From Talinum fruticosum (Eukaryota > Streptophyta > Magnoliopsida > Caryophyllales > Talinaceae): DNA of 64,000 nt. A program made the translations under genes and the position numbers. The notes under the pieces were generated by a model. That model saw only the letters and a list, made by a program, of their open reading frames with translations. It did no database searches and was not told the DNA's origin. This document shows positions 48,179 through 61,179 of this stretch, in pieces (the first letter of the stretch is position 1; every line of letters begins with the position of its first letter). Location of the stretch: contig JAITYX010000066.1 in the NCBI GenBank assembly GCA_021018815.1, forward strand, positions 3,384,001-3,448,000, in the 5' to 3' direction.

Positions 48179-49638
48179 TGTAACAACCCGACCCTAAATC
48201 ACATTATTTATTTTATTAAGTACACTATTTATATAATTGAGCGCGTGCACTTCAATTCGATATTTTGTATTTACATTACCCTTATACATGTGTTATGCAG
48301 CTAAGGCGACGAAGTGGCCCTAATAAAAATTTCATAATAAGATTTTAATTTGTGAACATCATTATTAAAACAAAATTAAAAGTAACAATAAAAGAAAACA
48401 AAGTAAATAAATGAAATAAATAAATAAAAATAAAACTTTCAGATTTTTTTTGAAAGAAAAATCCAGAAATGGATTTTTCGGAATTTTGGAAAAAAAAAAA
48501 AAAAAAAAAAAAGAAGGCGGTTAAGATCAAATTAAATGGGCAATGCTATATCAATTTCCCCTGCTCCTTCCTCCTCTCGCTCTTCCCGTCTCTGCCTTCC
48601 CCTGCCTTTCTCTGCCTCTCCACACTCCCCCTCGGTCGGGCTGGTCCCGCGACCGGCTGCCGCCAACGCCGGACAAAAGCCGGCGCTAGCACCGGCCGAA
48701 GGCCACCGGCCTCCCTCCTCACGCTATTACTCTCGTCCCGCTCTCCCTCGCGCGCCTTCGCTTTTCCTCTGCCTCCATCTACGGCCTGCTCCGGCCATCG
48801 GGCGCCACCAACGCCGGCCGAAGCCGACACCGGCATCGTCGGGGAGACGCCGACACCTCACTCGCCACCGCTCTCCTCTCTTCTGCTGCCGCTCGCGCAC
48901 GGGCGGTTGCCCCGCCTCCCCACCGCAGCGAACCCATTCCGCCGCCAGCCGTCAACCGCAGCTCGGTCGTCGGAGCTCGACGCCGTGCTGCCTCGCAAAC
49001 GCCGGAGCTACTATGCACCACCAACATCCTCTCCTTCCTCTCCTTGACTCCTCCGTGAATTCGAAGGTAAAACCTCAAGCCCTAAATTATTACGGTTTGT
49101 CATTTACACAGCTTGTTGTAGTTGTGAAACCGAATTATCGGATTTATAGACATGTTTGTGTAGTAAACTTAAAGATTAAATTGGAGAAAATTCGAATTGG
49201 CATGGAGGATTTGGGTTTGGTGTTAGTGGTGAATTAATTGTTCGAATGTGAATAAATGTGGTTTTTGGGAAATTATGAGTTAACGAATGAGATTGAGGAG
49301 GTTTTATTAGCAAATGGAACAATTTGGTGGAACTATTACATTTTGGAAATAATTGAGCAAACGAAGGAGAAGGTGTGCGTAGAAATTGAAGTTTGATAAT
49401 GTACAAGTATACGAGCATAGAAAATAATTGAGCATTAGGTTTGCCTAATTGCGATTGTGAACGTGAATGTTATTGTGAGAATAAGGCTCATGACCTTAAG
49501 TTGGCATATGAATGAAATTTTGAGCAATTTGGGTAATTATAAGGCCTACCTATGGAAAGGCATCGGTAGATCGAATAATCGCTTAGCTGTGGGCTTAAAT
49601 TCGATAAGTGAGGAATAAATTAGGAATAAGTGTTTGTT

Positions 49639-49675
<37 letters not shown>

Positions 49676-50894
49676 ATTTTCAATTCAAAGCCGCTAATAA
49701 ACTGAATTACACCAAAATCATCGAGTATCTAAATAGCCTAATCAACTTCTTTAATTAATATAAATTATATTCAATAAACGCAGTAAAGCTAAGTAATACA
49801 AACATAAGTTTAATCGATTTTCATACGAATATAAGAAATGAAGTACATTGTTAAAGCTTATACAAATTCAAGCATTAAAACTCAAGAAAACATTATTAAC
49901 TTTAGAAATCCATTTTAAACAGAACCGAGGCCACTTCCGTTGCCGAATAGGCGATGACTCAAATTTCTGCAAAAGGGGAGAAACAAATATTCTCAATTCG
50001 AGTACGTTCATTGCCCGTACCTTTTGAAAACTCACATGTTTCATCAAATCTCAACATTTCTCATATATCTAATTAATAATGAATCAATTGCAAATCAAGT
50101 TTTGCCACCTAATCAAGTGGTCCCCGCTCAATCATCAATTATCGGGGCTTATGCCCATCAATTATCAATAATCGGGGCTTATGCCCAACCCGCGCGGCTT
50201 CAACTCGGGTTCTCGGTCGGCCCGGGAGGTGTGCACCTTACTAAGATCGTATCAATTATCAAGGGGTTCCACTTTCGAGATAATAACCGGCAAGCAAGTT
50301 TTACTCATATTCTCTCCCCCGATTTCAAACTAAAATGAATTGAAATGCGCGCGCTCAATCAATATATTCTTCAAAGTTATTTTACCAGTGCGGGAATGTT
50401 CGTATCGAGTTTCGACTCACTTTTCCAAATATTTTATTGTTTTTGTTTTAGGAAGAAGCACTGGCGAACAATCAACCATTTATTAAGTCCGACGCAGGCA
50501 CACCCTAGCCAGCCTCGTGGCATTCGCAAACCTGAAGGTACATAGACGCTCACGGTGATTTTACCTTCAACCAGGGTTAGGTATGGCCTTGGGAATCGTT
50601 GTACACTATCTTGTGGATTAGACAAAAGTCTAGGTTGTATAAATATTATGTTGTTAACCCGTAAGCTGTAGTTTGGGATGACATAGCTATTTGGGTATTA
50701 AGTGGTTACTCCTAACAGACATTTTTGAAAAAGAACCGTGGTTACTCAAACCGTATTTCATTCTATTTCAATTATTTAGCCTTGTCCTTTTTTTTAGGAC
50801 GGCGGTAACGCCTTCGATTATTACCTTCCGCTGCGACATTACGTATTAGTCCCTAATGAAGGGATTATTAAGTAATGGTGATTGGGGCGTTACG
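48179..50894 (+). repeat. 5' LTR of the gypsy element
   Basis: 2716 bp. Starts TGTAACAACCCGACCC. Contains a poly-A run at 48490-48512, a GC-rich block (48550-49030), an AT microsatellite (49642-49672), a 30-bp-spaced repeat of ATCGGGGCTTATGCCCA (50141-50157 and 50171-50187) and TATA-like TATAAATA at 50638. The long open frames at 48469-49237 fall in the GC-rich block and show no known domain. Confidence 0.9.
50638..50645 (+). promoter_or_regulatory. Candidate TATA box of the gypsy LTR
   Basis: GTATAAATATT about 250 bp before the LTR end. Repeated at 56682-56689 in the 3' LTR. Position is plausible for the U3/R border. Not tested. Confidence 0.35.
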
Positions 50895-51659
50895 AAGTGG
50901 TATCGAGCCGGGTTTAGAAATCACTTGTGAGCAATAGGATTTTAAGGTGTCATGAATTGACCTTCGGAAAGCTACGTGGCTATTATTTCCGCAAGTTGTT
51001 ATTTTGGGATTTGTGAATGTGTTATAGTAAATGTTGAAATGATGTATATACTTTTGGGTTATGCTAGTGTAAACAACGTACTCGTACAAGCATTTCATAT
51101 GCCTTTAAGTTTGTAGTTGTAATTAAGTTCACAAAATTTATTCCGGACGTATTATGAATCATTTGGGGTAATTTTAAGCTTTAATGTATATTGGTTGTAC
51201 TCCGGCGTGTGGCCGTTGAGTTGGGTACTCCGAGCGTGTGGCTCGTTGAGTGGTATTGTGGTTTTTATGCAGGGTTTTAAAGCTTTAAATTTATGGGATA
51301 GGCCATATTACAAACGGAACTCTGCCGAAATTTTTAGAAAATACCAAGCTCTCTTAGGAAATTCCCTATATTACCTTTAAGCGGGAATTAGAAAGCAAAC
51401 CCGACATCCGAATAAGCCTTGGGAGTCCCTTTGATCGAGGATTCCTCAATCGATAAGAATCCCGAGAGAATGATAATCTAATGTGCAATTGGGTACTACC
51501 GATCATATAAGCACAATAAAAGCGTGAGTTACCTAAATATGTTTTATATTAGAGATTGTGATCAACTTGGTTCATGAGAGAGGGAAAAGATATTTGCACC
51601 TGAGAAAAAGAGGTATAGGAATATATTATTGCAATGGACATATGGTGAAGCCCAATGAA

Positions 51660-54170
51660 AAATGAGGTTGTGAGTTCGCTTGGGATAACTTCCCGGAAGA
51701 GTTAGAGCAAAATTTTACCCACTGCAATTCGTGTACGAAAAGAATGGGGATTCTTAGAGTTAAAAATAGACTACAAATGATGGTAGTGGAGTATGCCAAG
51801 TAAACTTATGGAGACATCTAGATATGACTCGAGACCTTTTCGTTATTGATAGGGTGAAAATATTAAGAATTGAGGATGGCTTGGCTTATCATATTTGACG
51901 TTAACTCGATAGTAAAAAGATTGTCAAGGATTACATGAAAGAGTAGTAGACATAGAGGTTGAACGAGCAAAGAGTGAACTAAGGGCCTTAAATTCTGGAA
52001 ACTCAAAGAGAACCGACAACATAAGTGAAAGTATAGTTCAAAAGAAACATGTTACTAGTTTCAGAGAAGGGCCATTCATTGATTATTCTTGAACCTTGGG
52101 AGAAAATGTTGCCAAATCGCAAAGAGGTGAATTATGGCTAGAGGAAGAGAGATTTTAGGCATGTTGTTTCCAAAGAAGAGATTAAGGTCGATCCTTACAA
52201 AGTAAACGCAGTAACGGGATGATCCGGACCAACTAATGTCACGTAGAGGAGGAATGCTCTTGGGTTAGTAAATTACTACAAAAGGGTCTGTCGAGAATAG
52301 GTATCCGCTACTTCGAATTAACGATTTGGTGATCGGATATAAGGAGTTAGTATATTTTATCAACTTTGAATTAACCGGAAAGATATTCCCAAAACTGCCT
52401 ATAGAATTAAATAGGGACCTTACGAATTTACGGGATGCCTAGAGGATTTACCAAGGTATCCGTTGCATTCATGGATCTCATGAATAGGATTTTGAGGACT
52501 TATCTAGGTAAATGTGTGGTGGTGATTTTTGATGATATTCCTATATACTCTAAACATAAGAGAGAATATGACGAGCGATTGTGAATAGTGGCAAATGCGT
52601 GGAGTACGGAGACAAAACACAAGTTGAATGTAATAATGACAACTTAGCTTGTGGTTATATGAAACCTCCACACCATAAGTATTGAGTTAGCCTTGCATGG
52701 ACGAATGAATGGGTCCCTAGTTGCGATGAAAGTATAATATATAACCATGAAGGGTATTCAGTTAGGCCAACATGATGAGGTCGGGATGGAAGGGATTAAT
52801 AAAAAGGAAAAGTCTCATGGTTTCAAGAAATCCGCGGAGTGGAACCTTAAGGTTTCAAAATCAATTTTGTGTATTGAAGAAAGAGGAATTGAAAAGGAAA
52901 CTCTTGGGAAAGCACATAATACACGATATTGGGTGCATATAGGAGGAACAAGTTGTATAAAGATTTGAAACAATGTTTTGGTGGAACAACATGAAGAGGA
53001 TATTACGGAATATGTAGATAAGTGTTCCAATTATCAAATGGTTAAAACCAAACGTTGGAGAGTACAATATGAACAGAGGTATCAATGTTACTGTGGTGAA
53101 TGGAGATCTTTGGAGATTTCTACATGGAGATGAGATTCAATTTCAATAAACATTGCCATAGGATTACCTATTATTGTTTCAACGAAAATGTTCGAGCGAT
53201 CATTGATCAATTTATGAAATCTGCGGATTTTGTACCAACACATGACATATAGAATGCGGAGATACCGACACACTTATACACCAAAGAAGTCACTAGGTTA
53301 CATGGAAATACCTAAAAACATTACATCCGATAGCGATAACGAGGCTTCACATACGTTTCGGTAAGCTCTATAGCGACCCATTCGCAACCAAACTCGGTGT
53401 TAATAGTTCATACCATCCAGAACAATGGGGCACACCGAAAGAGGTAATTAAATATGAGAAGATATACCGAGAGCTTGGATGTACGGTTTTTCAATAAAGC
53501 AGGAAACTGATTTATCTTTGGTGAATTTATCTTATAATACCATTATCGAGTCATCGATAAAATCGCTCCGTTTGAGGCATTGTATTGGAGGAAATACGTA
53601 ACCTCGTTATGTGAAAGTGAGTGGAGCAACACCTTGACTATGGGTCTAAGTGGACCTAAGAAACAACCGAAAAGATTAGCAAGATTTAGGACCACATCAA
53701 GAAGACTTAAAGCGACAATGAGCTATAAAGGTAAAAGTATTTTTGAAGTGTCTTCACCGAAAGGGGGTCAAAGATTCAAAGTTAAGGAAAAGTCGAGTCC
53801 TAAATATATTGGGCTACATGAGGTTATAAAGAAGTGCAATCCATTATCATATATATAAGTATAGCTATTTCATCTAAACCCAAATATGAGAATAACATTT
53901 TCCATATCTAGTAGCTCAGACGGCATATACCAATTCCAAACCATGATATTGTGACAGAGCTACTAGAAATTATTGAAAATTTAATATATAAAAAGTTTCA
54001 AGTGCAATTATTGGGATTACAAGGTCAAGAAATTCTGCAATAAAAGCATTTCCTTGGGGGAAAGTACTGTGGACTAACCATACATCCTCGGGAAGCCACA
54101 TGGGAAACCGAGGAATACCTGAGAAACTAATACCCCCACTTATTTTAAGTTAAGTTTTCAAACCTCATTG
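51660..54170 (+). pseudogene. Gypsy gag-pol remnant, rearranged
   Basis: Gag traces at 51670-51830 ('FAWDNFPEELEQNF', 'MVVEYAK'). At 52150-52300 comes 'HVVSKEEIKVDPYKVNAV' then 'LGLVNYYKR', which normally follows the RT palm. The palm comes later: 'YPLLRINDL' (52308), 'DIPKTAYR', 'FMDLMNRILRTYLGKCVVV' and 'FDDIPIYS' (to about 52550). RNase H is almost absent. Integrase at 52900-53850 has 'HNTRYWVHIGG', 'KCSNYQ' (CxxC lost its second Cys) and 'SPKGGQRF'. A chromodomain-like tail follows at 53985-54150. Frequent stops. Confidence 0.75.
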
Positions 54171-54217
54171 CAGAAGGCTCAAGTTTCGAGGACGAAACTT
54201 ATTTTAAGGGGGAAGAC

Positions 54218-55682
54218 TGTAACAACCCGACCCTAAATCACATTATTTATTTTATTAAGTACACTATTTATATAATTGAGCGCGTGCACTTCAATTCGAT
54301 ATTTTGTATTTACATTACCCTTATACATGTGTTATGCAGCTAAGGCGACGAAGTGGCCCTAATAAAAATTTCATAATAAGATTTTAATTTGTGAACATCA
54401 TTATTAAAACAAAATTAAAAGTAACAATAAAAGAAAACAAAGTAAATAAATGAAATAAATAAATAAAAATAAAACTTTCAGATTTTTTTTGAAAGAAAAA
54501 TCCAGAAATGGATTTTTCTGGAATTTTGGAAAAAAAAAAAAAAAAAAAAAGAAGGCGGTTAAGATCAAATTAAATGGGCAATGCTATATCAATTTCCCCT
54601 GCTCCTTCCTCCTCTCGCTCTTCCCGTCTCTCGCCTTCCCCTGCCTTTCTCTGCCTCTCCACACTCCCCCTCGGTCGGGCTGGTCCTGCGACCGGCTGCC
54701 GCCAACGCCGGACAAAGCCGGCGCTAGCACCGGCCGAAGGCCACCGGCCTCCCTCCTCACGCTATTACTCTCGTCCCGCTCTCCCTCGCGCGCCTTCGCT
54801 TTTCCTCTCGCCTCCATCTACGGCTCGCTCCGGCCATCGGGCGCCACCAACGCCGGCCGAAGCCGACACCGGCATCGTCGGGGAGACGCCGACACCTCAC
54901 TCGCCACCGCTCTCCCTCTCTTCTGCTGCCGCTCGCGCACGGGCAGCTGCCCCGCCTCCCCACCGCAGAGCAACCCATTCTCGCCGCCAGCCGTCAACCG
55001 CAGCTCGGTCGTCGGAGCTCGACGCCGTGCTTGCCTCGCAAACGCCGGAGCTACTATGCACCACCAACATCCTCTCCTTCCTCTCCTTGACTCCTCCGTG
55101 AATTCGAAGGTAAAACCTCAAGCCCTAAATTATTACAGTTTGTCATTTACACGCTTGTTGTAGTTGTGAAACCGAATTATCGGATTTATAGACATGTTTG
55201 TGTAGTAAACTTAAAGATTAAATTGGAGAAAATTCGAATTGGCATGGAGGATTTGGGTTTGGTGTTAGTGGTGAATTAATTGTTCGAATGTGAATAAATG
55301 AGGTTTTTGGGAAATTATGAGTTAACGAATGAGATTGAGGAGGTTTTATTAGCAAATGGAACAATTTGGTGGAACTATTACATTTTGGAAATAATTGAGC
55401 AAACGAAGGAGAAGGTGTGCGTAGAAATTGAAGTTTGATAATGTACAAGTATACGAGCATAGAAAATAATTGAGCATTAGGTTTGCCTAATTGCGATTGT
55501 GAACGTGAATGTTATTGTGAGAATAAGGCTCATGACCTTAAGTTGGCATATGAATGAAATTTTGAGCAATTTGGGTAATTATAAGGCCTACCTATGGAAA
55601 GGCATCGGTAGACCGAATAATCGCTTAGCTGTGGGCTTAAATTCGATAAGTGAGGAATAAATTAGGAATAAGTGTTTGTTAG

Positions 55683-55721
<39 letters not shown>

Positions 55722-56939
55722 ATTTTCAATTCAAAGCCGCTAATAAACTGAATTACACCAAAATCATCGAGTATCTAAATAGCCTAATCAACTTCTTTAA
55801 TTAATATAAATTATATTCAATAAACGCAGTAAAGCTAAGTAATACAAACATAAGTTTAATCGATTTTCATACGAATATAAGAAATGAAGTACATTGTTAA
55901 AGCTTATACAAATTCAAGCATTAAAACTCAAGAAAACATTATTAACTTTAGAAATCCATTTTAAACGGAACCGAGGCCACTTCCGTTGCCGAATAGCCGA
56001 TGACTCAAATTTCGCAAAAGGGGAGAAACAAATATTCTCAATTCGAGTACGTTCATTGCCCGTACCTTTTGAAAACTCACATGTTTCATCAAATCTCAAC
56101 ATTTCTCATATATCTAATTAATAATGAATCAATTGCAAATCAAGTTTTGCCACCTAATCAAGTGGTCCCCGCTCAATCATCAATTATCGGGGCTTATGCC
56201 CATCAATTATCAATAATCGGGGCTTATGCCCAACCCGCGCGGCTTCAACTCGGGTTCTCGGTCGGCCCGGGAGGTGTGCACCTTACTAAGATCGTATCAA
56301 TTATCAAGGGGTTCCACTTTCGAGATAATAACCAGCAAGCAAGTTTTACTCATATTCTCTCCCCCGATTTCAAACTAAAATGAATTGAAATGCGCGCGCT
56401 CAATCAATATATTCTTCAAAGTTATTTTACCGTGCAGGAATGTTCGTACTGAGTTTCGACTCACTTTTCCAAATATTTTATTGTTTTTGTTTTAGGAAGA
56501 AGCACCGCGAACAATCAACCATTTATTAAGTCCGACGCAGGCACACCCTAGCCAGCCTCGTGGCATTCGCAAACCTGAAGGTACATAGACGCTCACGAGT
56601 GATTTTACCTTCAACCAGGGTTAGGTATGGCCTTGGGAATCGTTGTACACTATCTTGTGGATTAGACAAAAGTCTAGGTTGTATAAATATTATGTTGTTA
56701 ACCCGTAAACCGTAGTTTGGGATGACATAGCTATTTGGGTATTAAGTGGTTACTCCTAACGAGCATTTTTGAAAAAGAACCGTGGTTACTCAAACCGTAT
56801 TTCATTCTATTTCAATTATTTAGCCTTGTCCTTTTTTTTAGGACGGCGGTAACGCCTTCGATTATTACCTTCCGCTGCGACATTACGTATTAGTCCCTAA
56901 TGAAGGGATTATTAAGTAATGGTGATTGGAGGCGTTACA
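54218..56939 (+). repeat. 3' LTR of the gypsy element
   Basis: 2722 bp, TGTAACAACCC...GGAGGCGTTACA. It differs from the 5' LTR at only a few dozen scattered positions, many of them single-base length changes, and in the AT microsatellite (55686-55719). Confidence 0.9.
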
Positions 56940-57745
56940 GCCAGAGAGGCAAACTTGTCGGCTATTTAAGAAAGTAGCTCAATAGAAGGAATGGGCTAAA
57001 AAGCAAAAGGTCCAGCGGGTAGAAGTGGTACCTCCGGGTTAATTTAAGTCTAAGGTGGAGGAGGTGGAGGAGGTGGAGGAGGTGGAGGAGGTAACTCGGG
57101 TGCATGAACCCGGACACCAGGTTTAACTTCCTAGTATCCTAGACCGTAAGCTCGATCCCGCCAAGACAGATAGCGGAGTTCCAAGCAAGCATTGGGGTCA
57201 AAGGGAAGAGGGATCTAAAACTGTTTAAAAACAGCGAGTCAAAAGTGCCCCGAAAGGATATAGAGCGAGACTTCTTAGAGCTAGCGAGAACAGTTTCCAT
57301 CTCGCTCTAGAATAAAAGGAAAGAGATCTACTTCATAGCCCTCAAGAATATCGTAGAGAACCTTGAGAACTTTGGAGTTGGGGTTCCTTTTACAAGAATG
57401 ATGATAGAAGAAAGTTCTCATCGGAATAAAACTCGAAGCCTAGCTTCGACTTCATCCGAGTCACGTGAAAAGTTCTTTCTAGACTCAGGAACCTCTTTGG
57501 CGTATTTTTGAAGAAGTCGTCAGCGACTTCATTGAATGGAACAGGATTAGAATTAAGAAGGAGTGCCTTCACATCAAAGTGTGTAAAGTAAGCGAAGATT
57601 GATGCGAACGACCTTACCTTCAACGAGAGAGGTGATGACGCCTTCCGAGGCGAGTCATGTGAGCGTAGAACTTAGACACTAGGTCTAGGTAAATGTACTC
57701 ACAGAAACAAAGATATGAATACACTCCTATTTTTAGGATATGTTT

Positions 57746-60435
57746 GGTAATGCCCTCGGTTACCATTACTTAATACTTCCCTAATCCGAGAATATTAGGT
57801 AAGGTCGCAGCGGAAGTTTAACGACCGAAGGCGTTACCGCCGCCCTAACGAAGGACCAGGCTGAATTAAAATACCATAATAAACGGTGTCTACTGATTAT
57901 GCTACATATTTACAGATATTAGTGGCCATTACAACGATCTGCGATAGGAATTATGCAACATTTAATTACAACCCAAGGTCAACCCCAAAATTAGCAAGGA
58001 TGAGAATCACTTGTGAGCATCCAACCCATCACACCACCATGACAATGAAGTATCCAACTAAGTCTTGCTCTTGTCGGGCTTCTTAAGTGCGAGGGCTGTT
58101 CACGGACGCTTTTCCTAAAAACAAACACATCAAAATAATTCGAAGAATGAGTCGAAACTCGGTACGAACATTCCCGCACGATCAAATAATTTTGAAACAC
58201 ATTGATTGAGCGCGCGCATTTCAATTGATTTTAGTTTGAAATCGGAGGGAGAGAATATAAATAAAACTTGCTTGCCGGTTATTATCCGAAAGTGGAACCC
58301 CTTGATAATTGATACGATCTTAGTAAGGTGCACACCTCCCGGGCCGACCGAGAACCCGAGTTGAAGCCGCGCGGGTTGGGCATAAGCCCCGATTATTGAT
58401 AATTGATGGGCACAAGCCCCGATAATTGATAATTTGGCGGGGACCACTTGATTAGGTGGCAAAACTTGATTTGCAAATGATTCATTATTAGTTATATATA
58501 TGATAAATGTTGAGATTTGATGAAACATGTGAGTTTTCAAAAGGTATAGGCAATGAATGTACTCGAACTGGGAATGTTTGTTTCTCCCCTTTTTATAAAA
58601 GTTTAAGTTACCAGCTATCCAAGCAGCTGAAGTGGCCTCGGTTACGTTTCAAATAGATTTCCATTGTTAATAATGTTTTTCTTGAGTTTTAATACTTGAA
58701 TTCGTATAAGTATTGGTGCCTTACTTCATTTTCTATATTTGTTACACAATCAGGTAAACTACGTTTCCCTTACATAACTTCACTGCATTAGTTACGTTTT
58801 GATCATGGACAACAACGTCTACTAACTAAAGGAGTCGATTAAGCTAATCGGATAACTAATGTTATTTATGTAATTCAGTTCATTTGTTGGCCTGAATTAA
58901 AAAGGTGTATATATATATATATACATGGATGATCAATCACTTGTCGTTATTATATTTATTAAAAAGATGTGAAACATGCTCTTAATAATTCTTATTATTG
59001 CTACCCACATTGTTGTTGTCATTACTATTAGCATTATTATTATTATTCTTATTTGATGCAACTAATTCGATTAATTTTCCAGCTCAACTTATCTTTCGAT
59101 CCTCATTCCCAACGTAATTTCTTTATTCCTCCTTTCATCGAATTCAAACCCATAGCTAAGTGATCACTTAATCCACCAATGCCTTCCCATAGGAAGGCTT
59201 CACCATTAACCAAATTGCTCAAACTTCATACATATATCAATTTAAGGTCATGAGCATTATTTTGACAACAAAATTCACATTCACAATCCCAATTAGGCAA
59301 CTTAATGCTCCAAGTTTTCTTTACGTCTCTACATTTACACGTTAGCTAGTTTAGTTTCTACATGTACTCGCCCTTCGTTTGCTCAATATATTCATTCCCC
59401 AAAATATCCGAATTCATCCAATTACTCAATTATATAACAAAACATCCCTAATCCCATTCTCTAAATTATAATTTCCCAAAAGAAATCACATTTATACACA
59501 ATCAATGCATCAACTGCCACCCCTCCATCATCCATACCAATCTGAATTTTCCCAATCAATCCTCATATTCACTCAACAACACATTTCTAAATCATACACT
59601 TCAAATTACAATCACAATTACATAAATAAATAAGGAACTTGGTAATTTAGGGTTTAGTGTTTTACCTCCAAATTCGGGGAGAAGGAGTTCGGAAGACGAG
59701 CAGGGCGGTGGGCGCGGCGGCTGCACGGAAACCACTTAGCGAGGCGGCGACGAACTCCGGCGGCCGCTGCAGCTAGGGTTGGCTGCCAAGCGAACCGCGA
59801 CAGAGGAACCGGGAGGCAGGGGAGCAGGCGTGGTACGAGAGGGAGAAGGGAGGTAGCGAGCGCGACAGCGAGAGGAAGGAGGGAGAGCGAAGGCCGGCGC
59901 CAGGTCCTCCGGCCGGCGTCGCCGGCGCTGGTGACCGGAGGTGGCGCCCGCGGGGAAGGGAAAGGCAGGGGAGGATGGGAGGGCAGAGGAACGAGAGGAG
60001 CGAGAGGAAGAAGCAAGTGAGGAGATTGAAATTGAAGTTGCCCGATTATTTGATCTTAACCGCCCTTTTTTTTCCTACTTAATTCCGGATAAATGCGTAT
60101 GCTGGATTTTTCTTTTAAAAAATCTGGTTAATTTATTTCATTTTCATTTTTTTCTACATTTATTTTTATATATTTATTTAGTTACTTACTTATTTATTTA
60201 TTTATTATTATTATTATTATTACTTTTTAATTTTATTTTAATAATGGTGTTCACAAATTATAACCTTATTATGAGATTTTTATTAGGGCCACTTCGTCGC
60301 CTTAGCTGCATAACGCATGTATAAAAATAATTTAAATATCAAATATCAAATTGAAGTGCACGCACTCAATCATATAAATCTTATAATTAATGAATTAATT
60401 AAATAAACAATGTGGTTTAGGGTCGGGTTGTTACA
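57746..60435 (-). repeat. Solo LTR of the gypsy family, reverse orientation, TSD TGTTT
   Basis: 2690 bp. The reverse complement of the gypsy LTR plan: left end GGTAATGCCCTCGG (from TGTAACGCC), right end GGGTCGGGTTGTTACA. Exact 5-bp duplication TGTTT at 57741-57745 and 60436-60440. More diverged from the 48179 LTR than that element's two LTRs are from each other, so an older insertion. No internal region. Confidence 0.9.
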
Positions 60436-61179
60436 TGTTTCAACCAAAAAAAATAAGTTTTAGGGAAAAAGCTGGTTGTCCAGGATAAAGTGTTGGGCGA
60501 TAAAGTGCTTTGGTGCATCCGAGGTAGGCTCTTTGCCTTTGCCTTATAAAACCTCGGACCGAGTAGACTTAGTTCTGGCCTTCTTGGTGGTCGAACCTCC
60601 TTCTTGAGTGGTTCCTCTCTTAGGCATGTTCACAAGGAGTTAGAGAGTGCTTGAGAGAGTAGAGAGAGAATAGAGAACAAAAGACTTAAGAATCAAAGAG
60701 AGAACACGAGTAAGCGAGAGAGAGTTTGTGTGCGAAAAGAGTAAGGGTGTGAGCAATAAGTTGGTAAAGTGAAGAAAAGAAAGTGAAGTGGTACTATTTA
60801 TAGCATAAAAGGGCTTTCAACCAACTTTCTAACTTGAGTACCAAGCAACGGTTCTCGGACCGTTGAGTCGCTCTGCGCAGATGACGACTCGTTTCTGCTG
60901 ACTGTTCACATGACGAGAGACAGAGAGACAGAGAGAAGAAAGTTTTCGAAAACATTTCGAGATTCTCCATTTATCTAGAGATGACTTCAGAATTTTGATG
61001 TCCATTTTGCTCATAATTTGAGTCCGACTCGATAAAATGTCCGAGTCACTCGGAGCACTCACAAAATCTATAACGCATAGCTCGGTCTCATTTTGAGTCA
61101 ACCGATCTATTTTTATCTACTCAGGGCATATATCACTAAATCATGAAAGAGTAGCTCAAGAAATAAATCCCATAATCAT

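Larger units (their letters stand above)
48179..56939 (+). mobile_element. Ty3/gypsy LTR retrotransposon (chromovirus-like), complete ends
   Basis: Two almost identical LTRs (48179-50894 and 54218-56939), PBS TGGTATCGAGCC at 50898, and PPT AAGGGGGAAGAC just before the 3' LTR. The 3.3-kb interior shows gag, RT, integrase and a tail ending 'EATWETEEYLRN', all degraded. It is inserted in ORF3 of copia C. Flanks GCCGAG (left) and GCCAGA (right) are an imperfect target duplication. The interior is shorter than expected for an autonomous gypsy element, and its RT segments are out of order. Confidence 0.88.
47500..60627 (-). pseudogene. Accessory ORF3 of copia C, split by two gypsy insertions
   Basis: ATG at 60627 ('MPKRGTTQEGGSTTKKARTK'), running to 60436. 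It continues at 57740-56940 with 'KFYAHMTRLG' and 'VKALLLNSNPVPFNEV' (57623-57400), then resumes left of the gypsy element at 48178-47500 with 'AEELQSILKSFKGFI' and a charged tail. It aligns with ORF3 of copia A by order and motif ('LNPNHIPF' compared with 'LNSNPVPF'). A GGTGGAGGA minisatellite (57054-57092) encodes a poly-Pro run where A has PPPT. Stops and frameshifts are present. Function unknown. Confidence 0.6.

Noticed and set aside
48469..49237. Long open frames (192 and 233 residues) and their twins at 54489-55163
   Set aside because: They lie inside the GC-rich block of the gypsy LTRs, overlap each other in different frames, show only Pro/Ser/Arg-rich composition and change length through small indels between the two LTRs.
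49642..49672. AT dinucleotide runs (also 39384-39407, 55686-55719, 58904-58922)
   Set aside because: Ordinary microsatellites inside LTRs. They vary in length between copies and are not origins or other special elements.
50024..50338. Conserved 104-residue frame also present at 56000-56383 and reversed at 58130-58540
   Set aside because: Conserved only because the LTRs are copies of one another. It falls at the same place in each LTR, has no domain, and contains the 30-bp-spaced GGGGCTTATGCCC repeat.
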